59,750 bases of DNA from Alphaproteobacteria bacterium (GTDB lineage Bacteria > Pseudomonadota > Alphaproteobacteria > SMXQ01). Of this stretch, positions 39,940 through 57,360 are shown one piece after another; position 1 is the first letter of the stretch, and the number at the start of each line of letters is the position of its first letter. A program made the translations under genes and the position numbers. The notes below the pieces were generated by a model. The model had not been told where the DNA came from and made no database searches. It worked only from the letters and a program-made list of their open reading frames with translations. The stretch is taken from positions 1-59,750 of the forward strand of contig SMXQ01000008.1 in the NCBI GenBank assembly GCA_004356985.1, written 5' to 3'.

Positions 39940-40435
39940 ATCATCTCTGGAATTGGCCCACGCCGTCATCGAAGCCGCCCGGCACAAGCGCCTGACCCTG
40001 ACCACGGCGGAATCCTGCACCGGCGGGCTGATCGCCGCCTGCCTCACCGAGGTGGCGGGCGCCTCATTGGTCTTCATGCGCGGCTTCGTGACCTACGCCA
40101 ATGAGGCCAAGACCGATCTTCTGGGCGTGCCCGAGGACATGATCGCCGAGATGGGCGCCGTCAGTGAAGAGGTCGCCCGGGCCATGGCCCAGGGCGCCAT
40201 GGAGCGCGCAGGCGCCGATATCGCGGTGTCCGCCACCGGCATCGCCGGGCCCGGCGGCGGCACGCCTGGCAAACCCGTGGGCCTGGTGCACATGGCGGCG
40301 GCCAGGCGCGGCGGCGCGACGATCCATCAGGAAAGCCGCTTCGCGGGCGACCGCCGGGCGGTGCGGGACCAGGCGTTGGACGCCGCCCTTGCGCTTCTGC
40401 TGCGACAGGCCGAAACTGCGCCGGCCCGCGATTGA
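39926..40435 (+). CDS. CinA family nicotinamide-nucleotide amidohydrolase
   Basis: LTLTTAESCTGGLIAACLTEVAGAS; GFVTYANEAKTDLLGV; SATGIAGPGGGTPGKPVGLV. Confidence 0.95.
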   Translation: MTFSRSSLELAHAVIEAARHKRLTLTTAESCTGGLIAACLTEVAGASLVFMRGFVTYANEAKTDLLGVPEDMIAEMGAVSEEVARAMAQGAMERAGADIAVSATGIAGPGGGTPGKPVGLVHMAAARRGGATIHQESRFAGDRRAVRDQALDAALALLLRQAETAPARD

Positions 40436-40459
40436 GGGCGCCCAACCCGTCCCACGAAC

Positions 40460-41188
40460 ATGCCTCGCGGACCCTCTTCCATGCCTCCCATATCCGACCC
40501 CACGCTTCCCTATCGCATCACCGTGCGCAATTTCATCGGCATCACCCTGATGGCCGGCCTGATCTTCCTCATCGGCGGCGTCATCCTGGTCAAGCTGGAC
40601 CCCACCATCTTCACCGAAGAGCGCGCGGTGCTGGACAAGCTGTTGTGGTTTTCGCTGCTGGCGACGGCCGGGGTGCTGGCCTCCACCGGTTACGTGCTGG
40701 CCTCGCGCACCACCATGGGATGGGCGATCATCGGCCTGACGCGCCCCGAGGCGCGCTGGATCCTCATCGCCGTGGCGACGGCGGCGGCGCTGTTCTTCGC
40801 CGGCGAGCGGCTGGATTCGCTGATGGGCCTGGGCATCATCGAGAGCTCCCGGGCCAGTTACGCGGCCACCTTGGAAACCCAGGTCGGGCTGCTCGGGCTC
40901 ATGGTGGTGCTCGCCGTCATCCTGCCGATCTCGCTGGAGATCTATTTCCGGGGCGTGCTGTTCAACTTCCTGCGCGGCCTGGTGGGGCTGGAAGCCGCCA
41001 TCGGCCTATCGGCCCTGGTCTACGCCCTGTTGTTTTTCAACCCGGAAGTTCCCGTCTACATGGCCTATGGCGTGGTTCACGGGGCCGCGTTCGCGGTACT
41101 ATTCGTCCGCTCGGGATCGCTCTGGACGGCAATCGCCGCCCACGCCACCCTGGCGGCGCTGACCGTCGCCAAGGTCGCCTGGGCCTGA
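40460..41188 (+). CDS. CPBP-type intramembrane protease-like membrane protein
   Basis: Multi-TM; ISLEIYFRGVLFNFLR, AYGVVHGAAFAVL, AIAAHATLAAL. The first glutamate of the EExxxR motif is replaced. Confidence 0.8.
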   Translation: MPRGPSSMPPISDPTLPYRITVRNFIGITLMAGLIFLIGGVILVKLDPTIFTEERAVLDKLLWFSLLATAGVLASTGYVLASRTTMGWAIIGLTRPEARWILIAVATAAALFFAGERLDSLMGLGIIESSRASYAATLETQVGLLGLMVVLAVILPISLEIYFRGVLFNFLRGLVGLEAAIGLSALVYALLFFNPEVPVYMAYGVVHGAAFAVLFVRSGSLWTAIAAHATLAALTVAKVAWA

Positions 41189-41254
41189 TTCCGGGCCGGG
41201 CACCACCGCGCCCGGAGTTTCGGCTATCCTCATTGTCAATTCGGGAGGCGAGAC

Positions 41255-42364
<1,110 letters not shown>

Positions 42365-42373
42365 GGGCCGCGT

Positions 42374-42904
42374 TCAATCGGCCTCGGCACCCGCCCCATA
42401 CAACACGTCGGCGCGGGTCTCGAAGGCGTCCACCATGTGCGTCACCACGTGGTCGAAGACCGTGCCTATCAGGGCGTCGAGAACCCGGGAGTGGAAATTG
42501 AATTCCACCAGGAAATCGATCTCGGTGCCACTATCAACGGGGTGGAACACCCAGTGGTTGGCCATCTCGCGCATGGGGCCGCGGATGTATTCGACGTCGA
42601 TGCGGGGCGGCGCCCTATCCTTATCCTCCCCGGCCTTCGCCTCGGCGCCCTCGCCCTCGCCCTCCATGGCCCCGGCACTATCCCAGGCACCGCCGCCGCT
42701 CAGCGTCACCCTGGAATGGAAGGTTTCCCGGAACAGCCCCTTGCCCACCACCACGTCGGCCAGCAGCACGCCGTTCTCGCGGCCGGTCACCCGCGCGGCC
42801 AGGCACCAGGGCAGGAATTCAGGGTAGCGCCCGATATCGGCGACCAGGTCGAACATCTGCTTGGGGCTATAGGGCAGGCTGCGGGTTTCCGCGTGGCGGT
42901 GCAT
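42374..42904 (-). CDS. Coq10/RatA-like SRPBCC (START-fold) protein
   Basis: SLPYSPKQMFDLVADIGRYPEFLPWCLAARV; EIDFLVEFNFHSRVLDALIGTVFDHVVTHMVDAFETRAD. Confidence 0.9.
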   Translation of the reverse strand: MHRHAETRSLPYSPKQMFDLVADIGRYPEFLPWCLAARVTGRENGVLLADVVVGKGLFRETFHSRVTLSGGGAWDSAGAMEGEGEGAEAKAGEDKDRAPPRIDVEYIRGPMREMANHWVFHPVDSGTEIDFLVEFNFHSRVLDALIGTVFDHVVTHMVDAFETRADVLYGAGAEAD

Positions 42905-42917
42905 GGGCGGGTGCGGC

Positions 42918-43889
42918 CTATTGGGCGTCGAGGCGGTCGCCGCGAGCGGCGCCCAGACGGTCCTCGCGGGCGGCGCCGAGGCGGTCCTCGCGGGCGGCCC
43001 GCAGGCGGGCGAAATCGTCGCCCGCGAAATAAGACGAGCGCGTCAGCGGCGAGGCCGAAACCAGGAGGAACCCCTTGCCGTAGGCCATCTTCTCCAGGCC
43101 GGCGAATTCGTCCGGCGTCACGAAGCGCGCCACGGTTGCATGGCGCGGGGTCGGTTGCAGGTACTGGCCGATGGTCAGGAAATCGACATTGGCGGCGCGC
43201 AGGTCGTCCATCACCTGGTGGACTTCCCGGAGCTCCTCGCCGAGACCCACCATGAGCCCCGACTTGGTGAACATGGCCTCGTCCAGTTCCTTGACCCGGT
43301 CCAACAGCCTGAGCGAATGGAAATAGCGCGCGCCGGGGCGGATCGTCGGGTAGAGCCGAGGCACGGTTTCCAGGTTGTGGTTGAAGACGTCGGGGCCGGC
43401 GCGGGCGACCGCTTCCATGGCGCCGGGCTTGCGCAGGAAGTCCGGCGTCAACACCTCGATGGTGGTGCCCGGCGCGCGAGCGCGGATGGCGGCGATGCAT
43501 TTCACGAACTGGTCCGCGCCGCCGTCGGCCAAATCGTCGCGGTCCACCGAGGTGATCACCACGTGGGAGAGGCCGAGTTCGGCCACGGCGGTGGCCAGGT
43601 GCCCCGGTTCCCGCGGGTCCACCGTATTGGGCTTGCCGGTCTTGACGTTGCAGAACGCGCAGGCCCGGGTGCAGGTATCGCCCAGGATCATCACCGTGGC
43701 ATGGCCCTTGGCCCAGCACTGGCCGATATTGGGGCAGGCCGCTTCCTCGCACACGGTGTTGAGCGACAAGTCCCGCATCAGCTTGCGGGTGGCAAAATAT
43801 TCCGGCGAAGTCGGCGCCTTGACCCGGATCCAATCGGGCTTGGGCAGCCTCGGCGCCTTATCGCCCTTGATGTTCTCTACCTTGGCCAT
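42918..43889 (-). CDS. lipA: Lipoyl synthase
   Basis: [26 protein letters not shown] (radical SAM CxxxCxxC); [31 protein letters not shown]. Confidence 0.97.
   Translation of the reverse strand: MAKVENIKGDKAPRLPKPDWIRVKAPTSPEYFATRKLMRDLSLNTVCEEAACPNIGQCWAKGHATVMILGDTCTRACAFCNVKTGKPNTVDPREPGHLATAVAELGLSHVVITSVDRDDLADGGADQFVKCIAAIRARAPGTTIEVLTPDFLRKPGAMEAVARAGPDVFNHNLETVPRLYPTIRPGARYFHSLRLLDRVKELDEAMFTKSGLMVGLGEELREVHQVMDDLRAANVDFLTIGQYLQPTPRHATVARFVTPDEFAGLEKMAYGKGFLLVSASPLTRSSYFAGDDFARLRAAREDRLGAAREDRLGAARGDRLDAQ
42925..42996 (-). repeat. 24-bp repeat x3 at the lipA C-terminus, encoding (AAREDRLG)n
   Basis: gcgtcgaggcggtcgccgcgagcg / gcgcccagacggtcctcgcgggcg / gcgccgaggcggtcctcgcgggcg. Confidence 0.95.
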
Positions 43890-43896
43890 GATCCGA

Positions 43897-45321
<1,425 letters not shown>

Positions 45322-45337
45322 GTTGCTCTCCCGCGCC

Positions 45338-46672
45338 CTAGAGGATAAGCCGTACCGGATGCTCGACCAAGCCCTTGAAGGCGGCCAGGAATCGCGCGCC
45401 GACGGCGCCGTCCACGGCCCGGTGATCGCAGCTCAGGGTGCAGGTCATCAGCATCGCCGTGCAGATTTCACCATCCCGCCCATTCCCGTCGGCGCGCTTT
45501 CGCACGACCACGCGCTCTTCACCGGCGCCGATGGCCAGGATGCAGGCCTGGGGCGGATTGATGACGGCGGCGAACTCACGCACCCCCATCATGCCCATGT
45601 TGGAAATTGTGAAGGTCCCGCCCTGGTATTCCTCCGGGGCCAGCTTGCCGTCGCGCGCGCGCGCGGCGAGCTCCTTGACCTCCGCCGATATTGCGGCGAT
45701 CCCCTTCTTTTCCGCCGACCGCACGATGGGCGTGATCAGCCCGCCATCGGTCGCCACCGCCACCGACACATCGGCCGCCCCATAGAGGATCATGGCCTCG
45801 TCGCTCCACGACGCATTGGCGGCGGGCACTTCTTGCAAAGCTAGGGCCACGGCGCGGATGATGAAATCGTTGAGGGAAATGCGCAACGCCTCGTCGCTGG
45901 CGTTGATCTCGCGCCGGAGGTCGACCAAGGCGTCGATCCCGCAATCCACGGTGACGTAGTAATGCGGCACGTTCTGTTTCGATTCGGTGAGCCGCCGGGC
46001 GATCACCTTGCGCATGGTGGAATGGGGCTCGGCCCGTGCCGCCGCGGCCGGAAAACTCTGGCCCAGGCCGGCGAAAATGCCGCCGCCGCCCAAGGCGCCG
46101 CCCGACGCCATGGCGGCGTCAATGTCGGCCTTGACGATGCGCCCATGAGGACCGCTGCCGGTGACCCGCGCGAGATCGATCCCTTCCGCCTTGGCCATGC
46201 GCCGGGCCAGGGGCGAGGCGACCACACGGACGCCGGGCGTGCGGGCCGGGGCTGGCTTGGGAGCCCTTGGCGTGGTTGCAGGCGCGGGCGCTTGAGCCAT
46301 GGGCGCCGGTGTTGGCCCGGCGGGCCCAGGCGCAGGTGCGGCGGCTGCGGGAGCCGGGGCCGGCTTTGGCGCGGCCTTGGCTTCGGCCAGGGCGGCCTTG
46401 ACGGCGGCGTCCAGGGCGGATTTGTCCTCGCCATCGGCAACGATCACGGCGATGGGGGTATTGACGGCGATGGCATCATCGCCGGCTTCGGTCAGGATTT
46501 TGCCCAGAATCCCCTCGTCGGTGGCTTCCACCTCCATGATCGCCTTGTCGGTCTCGATCTCGGCCAAGAGATCGCCGGAGCGCACCGCCTCGCCTTCCTT
46601 CTTCAGCCACTGGGCGATCTTGCCCTCGGTCATGGTCGGCGACAACGCCGGCATTCTAATGGTGACGGGCAT
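45338..46672 (-). CDS. pdhC: Pyruvate dehydrogenase complex dihydrolipoamide acetyltransferase (E2)
   Basis: Lipoyl domain [17 protein letters not shown]; peripheral subunit binding [15 protein letters not shown]; catalytic [16 protein letters not shown]. Confidence 0.97.
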   Translation of the reverse strand: MPVTIRMPALSPTMTEGKIAQWLKKEGEAVRSGDLLAEIETDKAIMEVEATDEGILGKILTEAGDDAIAVNTPIAVIVADGEDKSALDAAVKAALAEAKAAPKPAPAPAAAAPAPGPAGPTPAPMAQAPAPATTPRAPKPAPARTPGVRVVASPLARRMAKAEGIDLARVTGSGPHGRIVKADIDAAMASGGALGGGGIFAGLGQSFPAAAARAEPHSTMRKVIARRLTESKQNVPHYYVTVDCGIDALVDLRREINASDEALRISLNDFIIRAVALALQEVPAANASWSDEAMILYGAADVSVAVATDGGLITPIVRSAEKKGIAAISAEVKELAARARDGKLAPEEYQGGTFTISNMGMMGVREFAAVINPPQACILAIGAGEERVVVRKRADGNGRDGEICTAMLMTCTLSCDHRAVDGAVGARFLAAFKGLVEHPVRLIL

Positions 46673-46684
46673 TATCGAACCCCC

Positions 46685-48070
46685 TCAGTCGCGGTAGGTG
46701 ACGGCACGGACGCCGGCCACCACGTCTTCCACCTTGGGCAGGGCCAGGGCTTCGAGATTGGCGGCGTAGGGAAGCGGCACGTCGGCGGCCGAGACCCGGT
46801 GAAGCGGCGCGTCAAGATCATCGAACGAGGCTTCCATGATCACCGCCGCGATTTCGGCGTTGATCCCGGCATAGGGCCAGCCTTCCTCCACGGCGACGAT
46901 GCGGTTGGTCTTGGCCACCGAGGCGGCGATGGTCTCCCGGTCGAGCGGCCGCAGGGTGCGCAAGTCGATCACCTCCGCGTCGATCCCCTCGCCCGCCAAC
47001 TGCTCCGCCGCTTGCAGGGCGAGCTCAACCATGCGTGAAAAGGCGACGATGGTGACGTCGCTACCGCCGCGCACCACCCGGGCCTTGCCGATGGGGACGA
47101 CGAATTCGGGGTCCACGGGAACGTCGTCGCGGCGCCCGTAGAGAATTTCATGTTCCAGGAAAATGATCGGGTTGGGGTCGCGGATCGCCGCTTTCAAAAG
47201 CCCCTTGGCGTCGTCGGCGGCAAAGGGTGCGACCACCTTGAGGCCGGGGATATGCGCGAACCAGCTGGCGTAACATTGGGAATGCTGGGCCCCCACCCGC
47301 GCCGCCGCGCCGTTGGCGCCGCGGAACACCACCGGACAGGTCATCTGGCCCCCCGACATGTAGCGCGTCTTGGCGGCTGAGTTGATGATTTGGTCCATGG
47401 CCTGCATGGAGAAATTGAAGGTCATGAATTCGACGATGGGTTTCAGCCCGCCGAAGGCGGCGCCGATTCCAAGCCCGGTGAATCCCTGTTCGGTGATCGG
47501 TGTATCGACCACCCGCAGGGGCCCGAACTCCTCCAGCAAGCCCTGGCTCACCTTATAGGCGCCCTGGTATTCGGCGACTTCCTCGCCCATCAGGAAGACG
47601 TCGGGATCGCGGCGCATTTCCTCGGCCATGGCCTCGCCCAAGGCCTCGCGCACGGTGATCGACTTGGTGTTGCCATAGAAGGCGGGATCGACATCGCCTG
47701 AAACCGCCGCCGCCGGGGCCGCCGGGCGGGGCGCCGCCGCCTTGGCTTCGGCGGCAGCGGGGGGGGCGGGCGCCGGCACCGGCGCCGGGCCTTGATTGAT
47801 GATGGCCTCGACGGCGGACGCATCCTCGCCGTCCTCCAGCAACACCGCGATGGGCGCGTTGACGGCGACGTTCTCGGTCCCCTCGGCGACCAGGATCCGG
47901 CCCAGAATCCCCTCGTCGGTGGCTTCGATCTCCATGGTCGCCTTGTCGGTCTCGATCTCGGCCAACAGGTCGCCGGAACGCACCACCTCGCCTTCCCGCT
48001 TCAGCCACTTGGCGAGCTTGCCCTCGGTCATGGTCGGCGACAGGGCCGGCATCAATACCCTAACGGCCAT
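46685..48070 (-). CDS. pdhB: Pyruvate dehydrogenase E1 beta with N-terminal lipoyl domain
   Basis: Lipoyl [78 protein letters not shown]. Confidence 0.97.
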   Translation of the reverse strand: MAVRVLMPALSPTMTEGKLAKWLKREGEVVRSGDLLAEIETDKATMEIEATDEGILGRILVAEGTENVAVNAPIAVLLEDGEDASAVEAIINQGPAPVPAPAPPAAAEAKAAAPRPAAPAAAVSGDVDPAFYGNTKSITVREALGEAMAEEMRRDPDVFLMGEEVAEYQGAYKVSQGLLEEFGPLRVVDTPITEQGFTGLGIGAAFGGLKPIVEFMTFNFSMQAMDQIINSAAKTRYMSGGQMTCPVVFRGANGAAARVGAQHSQCYASWFAHIPGLKVVAPFAADDAKGLLKAAIRDPNPIIFLEHEILYGRRDDVPVDPEFVVPIGKARVVRGGSDVTIVAFSRMVELALQAAEQLAGEGIDAEVIDLRTLRPLDRETIAASVAKTNRIVAVEEGWPYAGINAEIAAVIMEASFDDLDAPLHRVSAADVPLPYAANLEALALPKVEDVVAGVRAVTYRD

Positions 48071-48073
48071 GGT

Positions 48074-49165
48074 TCAGGCCTCCGCCAAAACGTCTGTGTA
48101 GAGTTCCGAGGGATCGGGTTCGGCATCGGCGACGGCGAATTCCGCGGCCTCGGTGACGCGCTTCTTCACACCGTCGTCGATCTTCTTGAGATCCCCGGCA
48201 CTGGCCAAATCATGCTCGAACAACAGGTTCGAAAGGTGGTCGATGGGATCGCGTTCCTCGCGCACCTTCTGGACTTCGTCGCGGGTCCGATAGCGCGCCG
48301 GGTCGGACATGGAATGTCCCCGGTAGCGGTAGGTCTCCATCTGCAGGATTTGCGGCCCCTTGCCGGCGCGGCAATACGCCACGGCGGCGGCGCCCGCCTC
48401 CCGCACCGCCAGCACGTCCATGCCGTCGACCTTGTGCCCGGGAATGCCGAAGGGCTCGCCGCGGCGGAAGAAATCGGGGCTGGCCGAGGCCCGGCTGACC
48501 GATGTCCCCATGCCGTATTGGTTGTTTTCGATGATGAAGATGACCGGCAGCTTCCACAGCGCGGCCATGTTGAAGCTCTCGAACACCTGGCCCTGGTTGG
48601 CGGCGCCGTCGCCGTAATAGGTCAGCGAGACACCGCCGTCGCCGCGGTAGCGGTGGGCGAAGCCAAGCCCATTGCCGATGGGCACCCCGGCGGCGACGAT
48701 GCCGTGGCCGCCATAGAAATTCTTTTCCTTGGAAAACAGGTGCATGGATCCACCCTTGCCCCGGGAGGTGCCGCCGCGCCGGCCGGTCAGCTCGGCCATC
48801 ACCCCCTTGGGATCCGTGCCGCAGGACAGCATGTGGCCGTGATCCCGATACGACGTCAGCACCGAATCCCTGGCCTCGATGTTGGCCTGCATGCCGACCA
48901 CAACCGCCTCCTGGCCGATATAGAGGTGGCAAAATCCGGCGATTTCGCCCTGACCGTAAAGCTGTCCCGCCTTTTCCTCGAAGCGGCGGATCAGCAGCAT
49001 GGACTCATAGAAACCAAGAAGCTGTTCCCGGCTTTCCTTGGGTTTCTCGATCCTCGCCTTGGTTTTGACCTTGGCCGTGCGCGCCGAATTGGCGGCGCCC
49101 TTGGCCTGGCCGGAACGCTTGCCCGTAGAACGCGCCTTCCGGGTTTGGGTTGTCGTTCGTGCCAT
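48074..49165 (-). CDS. pdhA: Pyruvate dehydrogenase E1 alpha
   Basis: LLIRRFEEKAGQLYGQGEIAGFCHLYIGQEAVVVG; GDGAANQGQVFESFNMAALWKLPVIFIIENN. Confidence 0.97.
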   Translation of the reverse strand: MARTTTQTRKARSTGKRSGQAKGAANSARTAKVKTKARIEKPKESREQLLGFYESMLLIRRFEEKAGQLYGQGEIAGFCHLYIGQEAVVVGMQANIEARDSVLTSYRDHGHMLSCGTDPKGVMAELTGRRGGTSRGKGGSMHLFSKEKNFYGGHGIVAAGVPIGNGLGFAHRYRGDGGVSLTYYGDGAANQGQVFESFNMAALWKLPVIFIIENNQYGMGTSVSRASASPDFFRRGEPFGIPGHKVDGMDVLAVREAGAAAVAYCRAGKGPQILQMETYRYRGHSMSDPARYRTRDEVQKVREERDPIDHLSNLLFEHDLASAGDLKKIDDGVKKRVTEAAEFAVADAEPDPSELYTDVLAEA

Positions 49166-49545
49166 CGATGGATTCCCGTTTCCGCCCTAGTGTTGCCGGG
49201 CCCGTTGAAGCGGGCCTTGTTCGACCGGGGTTGGGCCGCGAAGGTCCAATGCCGTCGGCGAGGGAAACATACACTTCTTTTCATTAACGATAAAAGAACA
49301 AAATATGTTGAGAATTCAAAGGGATATGAATTATTAACTTATATACGATTATTAATGGAATTTAAAGCCGTGGATGGCCCCCGCAGGGTAACATTGCCGA
49401 TCATAACGCCAGAAACACGACAGATTGCCACCCTGGACCGTTGCGGCGGACGCGCGCGGTTGAATTCCCTCGATCGGACCCGGCCCCCCGGGGCGCCGCC
49501 GCCACCCACCGGCCGCCACCCACCGAAGGGGTCGGTGCTCAGCGC

Positions 49546-49947
49546 TCAAAGGTGGTGGTGATAAGATGGTCCAGCGCGCGGCTCCACCCCGCGCCATGCG
49601 GCCGGCGCCTTTCCATGAGCCGCCGTGGGCGACCGCGCGCCGCCCATGATGATGATGTCGTCGGGGTGGACCAGGCCCAGCACGCTTCGCACGCGTTCTT
49701 CCAGAAGGTCGGGATCCAGGCTTTGGGGTTGGAGAAGACCAACGCGGTGGGCGAATTCGGTCCGCCTGGCGACGGTTTCGTCATATTGGAGCTGGGCGGT
49801 CTCCACCTGCTGGCTGAGCTTCAGCCAAGCGATCAGGCCGCGGTCGCCCTGGATCACGTGGTAGGCGAAATAGCCAAAAAGGGTAATTCCCGCAACGGGA
49901 CCGACGATGTGACGTGCGCGGCGCCTGATTTCGCCGAGAAGATTCAT
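49546..49947 (-). CDS. FtsB/DivIC-family septum formation initiator
   Basis: 133 aa; short N-terminus, one TM, coiled-coil (LKLSQQVETAQLQYDETVARRTEFAHRV), DLLEERVRSVLGLVHPDDIIIM; next to pdhA/eno. Confidence 0.85.
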   Translation of the reverse strand: MNLLGEIRRRARHIVGPVAGITLFGYFAYHVIQGDRGLIAWLKLSQQVETAQLQYDETVARRTEFAHRVGLLQPQSLDPDLLEERVRSVLGLVHPDDIIIMGGARSPTAAHGKAPAAWRGVEPRAGPSYHHHL

Positions 49948-50139
49948 GGCGGGAGAGAATCACAAGCCACCCACCCGCGTCAACAGAAAAAATCCATTAG
50001 AATCTTTAATTTAGTGGTCGTTGCCGGCGCCCCGGCGGAAACAACGTCAGGGCAATTTCAGCCAACCGGGCCGCCGCCTGGGCTAAAATGGCGCGCGCCC
50101 GGCCGGACTCGAGGTGCTAACGGCCGCCCGGGACGGCCT

Positions 50140-52300
<2,161 letters not shown>

Positions 52301-52304
52301 GATC

Positions 52305-53939
<1,635 letters not shown>

Positions 53940-54063
53940 TCACGATACATCATTGGTTGTCGCCGACCCAAACAAAACGTACCCCTCGCATCAAAAATGG
54001 GCGGCTCACCCGTCGCCACCCTTCGCTCCACGCCAGGGCCCAGCCCCCACCGACCGGTCAGAT

Positions 54064-54387
54064 TTAGCGGCCAAGAGGCACCCCCGGGCGCGTTGGCGCC
54101 TGCGGCGTGGCGGGGGCGCTTGGCCTGGGCGTCACGCCCTGGTCCAGCACCGATTGAGGTTTGCGGTCCTGACTGGCGAGGATCGCCAGGGTCAGGGAGG
54201 TCGCCATGAACGCGGCGGCCAACATCGCCGTCGCCCGGGTCAACAAATTGGACTGGGCCCGGCTCGTCATGAAGCCGCCGCCGCCGCCGCCAATGCCCAG
54301 CGCGCCGCCTTCGGACCGTTGCAGAAGCACGCAAATCACCAGAGAAAGCGCCAGAATCAGGTGGATGGTGAGAATAATGGTGTTCAT
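54064..54387 (-). CDS. secG: Preprotein translocase subunit SecG
   Basis: MNTIILTIHLILALSLVICVLLQRSEGGALGIGGGGGGFMTSRAQSNLLTRATAMLAAAFMATSL. Confidence 0.94.
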   Translation of the reverse strand: MNTIILTIHLILALSLVICVLLQRSEGGALGIGGGGGGFMTSRAQSNLLTRATAMLAAAFMATSLTLAILASQDRKPQSVLDQGVTPRPSAPATPQAPTRPGVPLGR

Positions 54388-54476
54388 AGCGTCCCGGAAG
54401 TTGGCCTGAACATAAGGCCATCGCAAGCGATTTTAAAGGGCAAATTCGTGACCTCCAATACGGTGGCCGCGGCCGC

Positions 54477-55226
54477 CTAGGACGCCGCCAGGGCAATGGC
54501 GAGGAAAGAGCCCGCATCCAGGCTGGCGCCGCCGATGAGCGCGCCGTTCACGTTGTCCACCGAGAGCAGCTCGGCGGCGTTCTCGGGGTTCACCGACCCC
54601 CCATAGAGAAGACGCAAATCGGCCGCGCCGGCGGCGATCCGGGCGATCTCGGCGCGGATATGGGCGTGGGCCTCGGCGATCTCCGCCGCCGTCGGCGTGC
54701 GCCCGGTGCCGATCGCCCATACCGGCTCGTAGGCGACCACCGTGTTGGCCGCCGTGGTGCCTTGGGGGAGCGAACCCGCGATCTGTTCCGACAAAACCGC
54801 GAAGACTTGCCCGCCATCGCGTTGGGCCGCGGTCTCGCCGATGCAAATGACGGCGATCAATCCCGCGTCGTGGGCGGCGGCCGACTTGTCCCGCACCAAG
54901 GCATTGCCCTCGAAGTGATCGCCGCGCCGTTCCGAATGTCCGGTGATCACGAAGGAAGCCCCGGCCTCGGCCAGCATCGGCGCGGAAATGTCGCCGGTAT
55001 GCGCGCCGCTGGACTGGCCGTGGCAATCCTGGCCGCCGACGGCGACCGCCGATCCCGCGAGGGTTTCAGCCACGGCGGCCAAGGCAACGGCCGGCGGGCA
55101 AACCAGAAGGTCGCAGCGGCCCGCCACCTCGGGGGCGCGCTCGGCTATGGCGCGCGCCAAGGCGATGCCCGCGCCGCCGCCGCCGTTCATCTTCCAATTG
55201 CCCGCGATCAACGGCTTCACCGCCAC
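54477..55226 (-). CDS. tpiA: Triosephosphate isomerase
   Basis: [74 protein letters not shown]. Confidence 0.97.
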   Translation of the reverse strand: MAVKPLIAGNWKMNGGGGAGIALARAIAERAPEVAGRCDLLVCPPAVALAAVAETLAGSAVAVGGQDCHGQSSGAHTGDISAPMLAEAGASFVITGHSERRGDHFEGNALVRDKSAAAHDAGLIAVICIGETAAQRDGGQVFAVLSEQIAGSLPQGTTAANTVVAYEPVWAIGTGRTPTAAEIAEAHAHIRAEIARIAAGAADLRLLYGGSVNPENAAELLSVDNVNGALIGGASLDAGSFLAIALAAS

Positions 55227-55488
55227 CTCGTTCTCCCCTCGGGTCCGGCCCGAATGACCCGGTTCACCGGGCTTTTAGCACGGCCCGCGCCGGGGTCCAA
55301 GACAAGGGCGCCGGCGGCGCCCATGGCGGCCACGCCCATAGCGCCGATGATGGCGCCCCTGCCGATCGCGCCAATACGGTATTGCGGGCGCCCATGGCCC
55401 CTTCTATGATGCCGCGGAAATGGCGGCCGTTTCCCAAGCGGGGAGCACCCGCCCTTTGCTTTCAAGAACTTAGCAGGTTTCGTGAAAG

Positions 55489-57360
55489 ATGCTTCAAGCC
55501 CTTCGTGACAAGGCCAGTTCCTGGGTCATCAAGATTCTGCTTGGCCTGTTGATCATCGCCTTCGCGATCTGGGGGATCAACGACGTCTTCCTTGGCGAAC
55601 GCGACCCTGCGGTGGCCACGGTCGGCGATGTCAAGATCGCCCGGTCCCAGGCGGACGAGGCGCTGCGCGACGAACTCAACCGGCTCCGCCCGGTGTTGGG
55701 AACCATCGACCGGGAGGCCGCCTTTCGCATGGGCCTCACCAACCAGGTTCTCACCCGGCTGATCAACCGCACCGTAGCCAACATCGCGGCCCAGGAACTG
55801 GGCATCGTCGCCTCGGATCAGATGGTCAATCGAAGTATCCGCTCCGACCGCAGGTTCTTCGACCAAAGCGGCAAATTCAGCCGCAACTTATTTTACCAGA
55901 CGCTATCCAACGCCAATATGGCCGAGGGCTACTACGTTTCTACCCTGAAACAAAGCCTGCCGTCGGAACACCTGAACCGGGCCGTTTCCGGCAACATTCC
56001 GGTGCCGAAGGCGCTGATCGGTCCGCTGACGCGATTCCGTTCCGAGCAACGCACGGCGCGGACGGTCCTGGTCCCGCCACCCTTGGGCGCGGCGCGGGAA
56101 CCCAAGGGCGACGAGCTCGAGGCCTTTTACAAGGAAAATATATCTGGCTTCATGGCCCCCGAATACCGGGACGTGACCTTCATCCACCTTGATCCCCGGG
56201 AATTGTCCAAAGAGGTCCGGGTGGCCGAGGAGAAGATCAAGGAAAGCTACGCCCAGCGCATCGAGGAGTTCACCCTGCGCGACCGGCGCAAGTTGGCACA
56301 GGTGGTCTTCCGGACCGAAGCCGGCGCCGCGGCGGCGGCGGCGGCCATAAAATCCGGCAAGAGCCTGGCCGAGGCCGCGAAGGAAAAAGGCAAGACCCAG
56401 AAGGTCGTGAAGCTCGGCTGGGTCGAACAGAAGGACCTGTTCACGGTCCTGGCGAAACCCGTCTTCGCGCTGAAAAAAGGCGAGACAAGCGGCGTTCTCA
56501 AGAGCCCGCTGGGCTGGCATATCGTCGCCATCGAGGATTCCGAAATAGGCCGGGTCAAGCCTCTTTCCGAGGTCCGCAAGCAGGTGCGCGACGGCCTCGC
56601 CGCAGGCGAAGCGCAAAACTCCATCTTCGCCCTGGCCAACCAGCTCGAGGACAGCCTCGCCGCGGGCGCCGATATCAAGGCCGCGGCGGCCAGGCTCAAC
56701 GTCAGGGCGGTCAACGTCCCCGCCCTTGACCGCCAAGGCCTGGGACGGAACGGCAAAAGGGTCGCCAAACTGCCCATCGGCGGCAAATTTCTGCGCACCG
56801 CCTTCGAACATTCCGACGGCGAATCCAGCACCCTGCGCGAAACCCAAGCCGGCGGATTTTACATCCTGATGGTCAATAAGGTGATGCCGCCCAAGGTCAG
56901 GCCGCTGAAAGATGTCCGCCGCATCGCCGTCACGGCCTGGAAAGCCGAGCGGCAGGCGCAAGCGGCATCGAGGCGGGCCAAGGCGATTGTCGCGCGCCTC
57001 AAGAAAGGCGACAACTTCGCGGCCATCGCCAGGGACGAAAAGCTCGAGGTCAAGACCTCGCCGGCCTTTACCCGGCTCACCCACGAAGCGCAAAGCGGCG
57101 TGGCCGCGGCGTTGGCCGAAAAACTCTTTTCCCTCAAGGTCGGGGATGCCGCCATGGCGGAATCCACCCAGGGCTACGTGGTGGGCGTACTGGCATCGGT
57201 CAGCGCCGGGGCCGGCAAGCAAAAGGCCGCGGTCGCCGAAGGCACCCTGCGGGAGATCCGCCAAGGCATGGCCGCCGACTTGACCGCGCAGCTCCTCGAA
57301 GCCTTCCGCCGGCGCGTCACCATCAAGACCTATCCCGACCTCCTCAGAGACCGGATATAG
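55489..57360 (+). CDS. ppiD: SurA N-terminal / PpiD-like peptidylprolyl isomerase
   Basis: MLQALRDKASSWVIKILLGLLIIAFAIWGINDVF; parvulin region RKLAQVVFRTEAGAAAAAAAIKSGKSLAEAAKEKG..GVLKSPLGWHIVAIED. Confidence 0.92.
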   Translation: MLQALRDKASSWVIKILLGLLIIAFAIWGINDVFLGERDPAVATVGDVKIARSQADEALRDELNRLRPVLGTIDREAAFRMGLTNQVLTRLINRTVANIAAQELGIVASDQMVNRSIRSDRRFFDQSGKFSRNLFYQTLSNANMAEGYYVSTLKQSLPSEHLNRAVSGNIPVPKALIGPLTRFRSEQRTARTVLVPPPLGAAREPKGDELEAFYKENISGFMAPEYRDVTFIHLDPRELSKEVRVAEEKIKESYAQRIEEFTLRDRRKLAQVVFRTEAGAAAAAAAIKSGKSLAEAAKEKGKTQKVVKLGWVEQKDLFTVLAKPVFALKKGETSGVLKSPLGWHIVAIEDSEIGRVKPLSEVRKQVRDGLAAGEAQNSIFALANQLEDSLAAGADIKAAAARLNVRAVNVPALDRQGLGRNGKRVAKLPIGGKFLRTAFEHSDGESSTLRETQAGGFYILMVNKVMPPKVRPLKDVRRIAVTAWKAERQAQAASRRAKAIVARLKKGDNFAAIARDEKLEVKTSPAFTRLTHEAQSGVAAALAEKLFSLKVGDAAMAESTQGYVVGVLASVSAGAGKQKAAVAEGTLREIRQGMAADLTAQLLEAFRRRVTIKTYPDLLRDRI

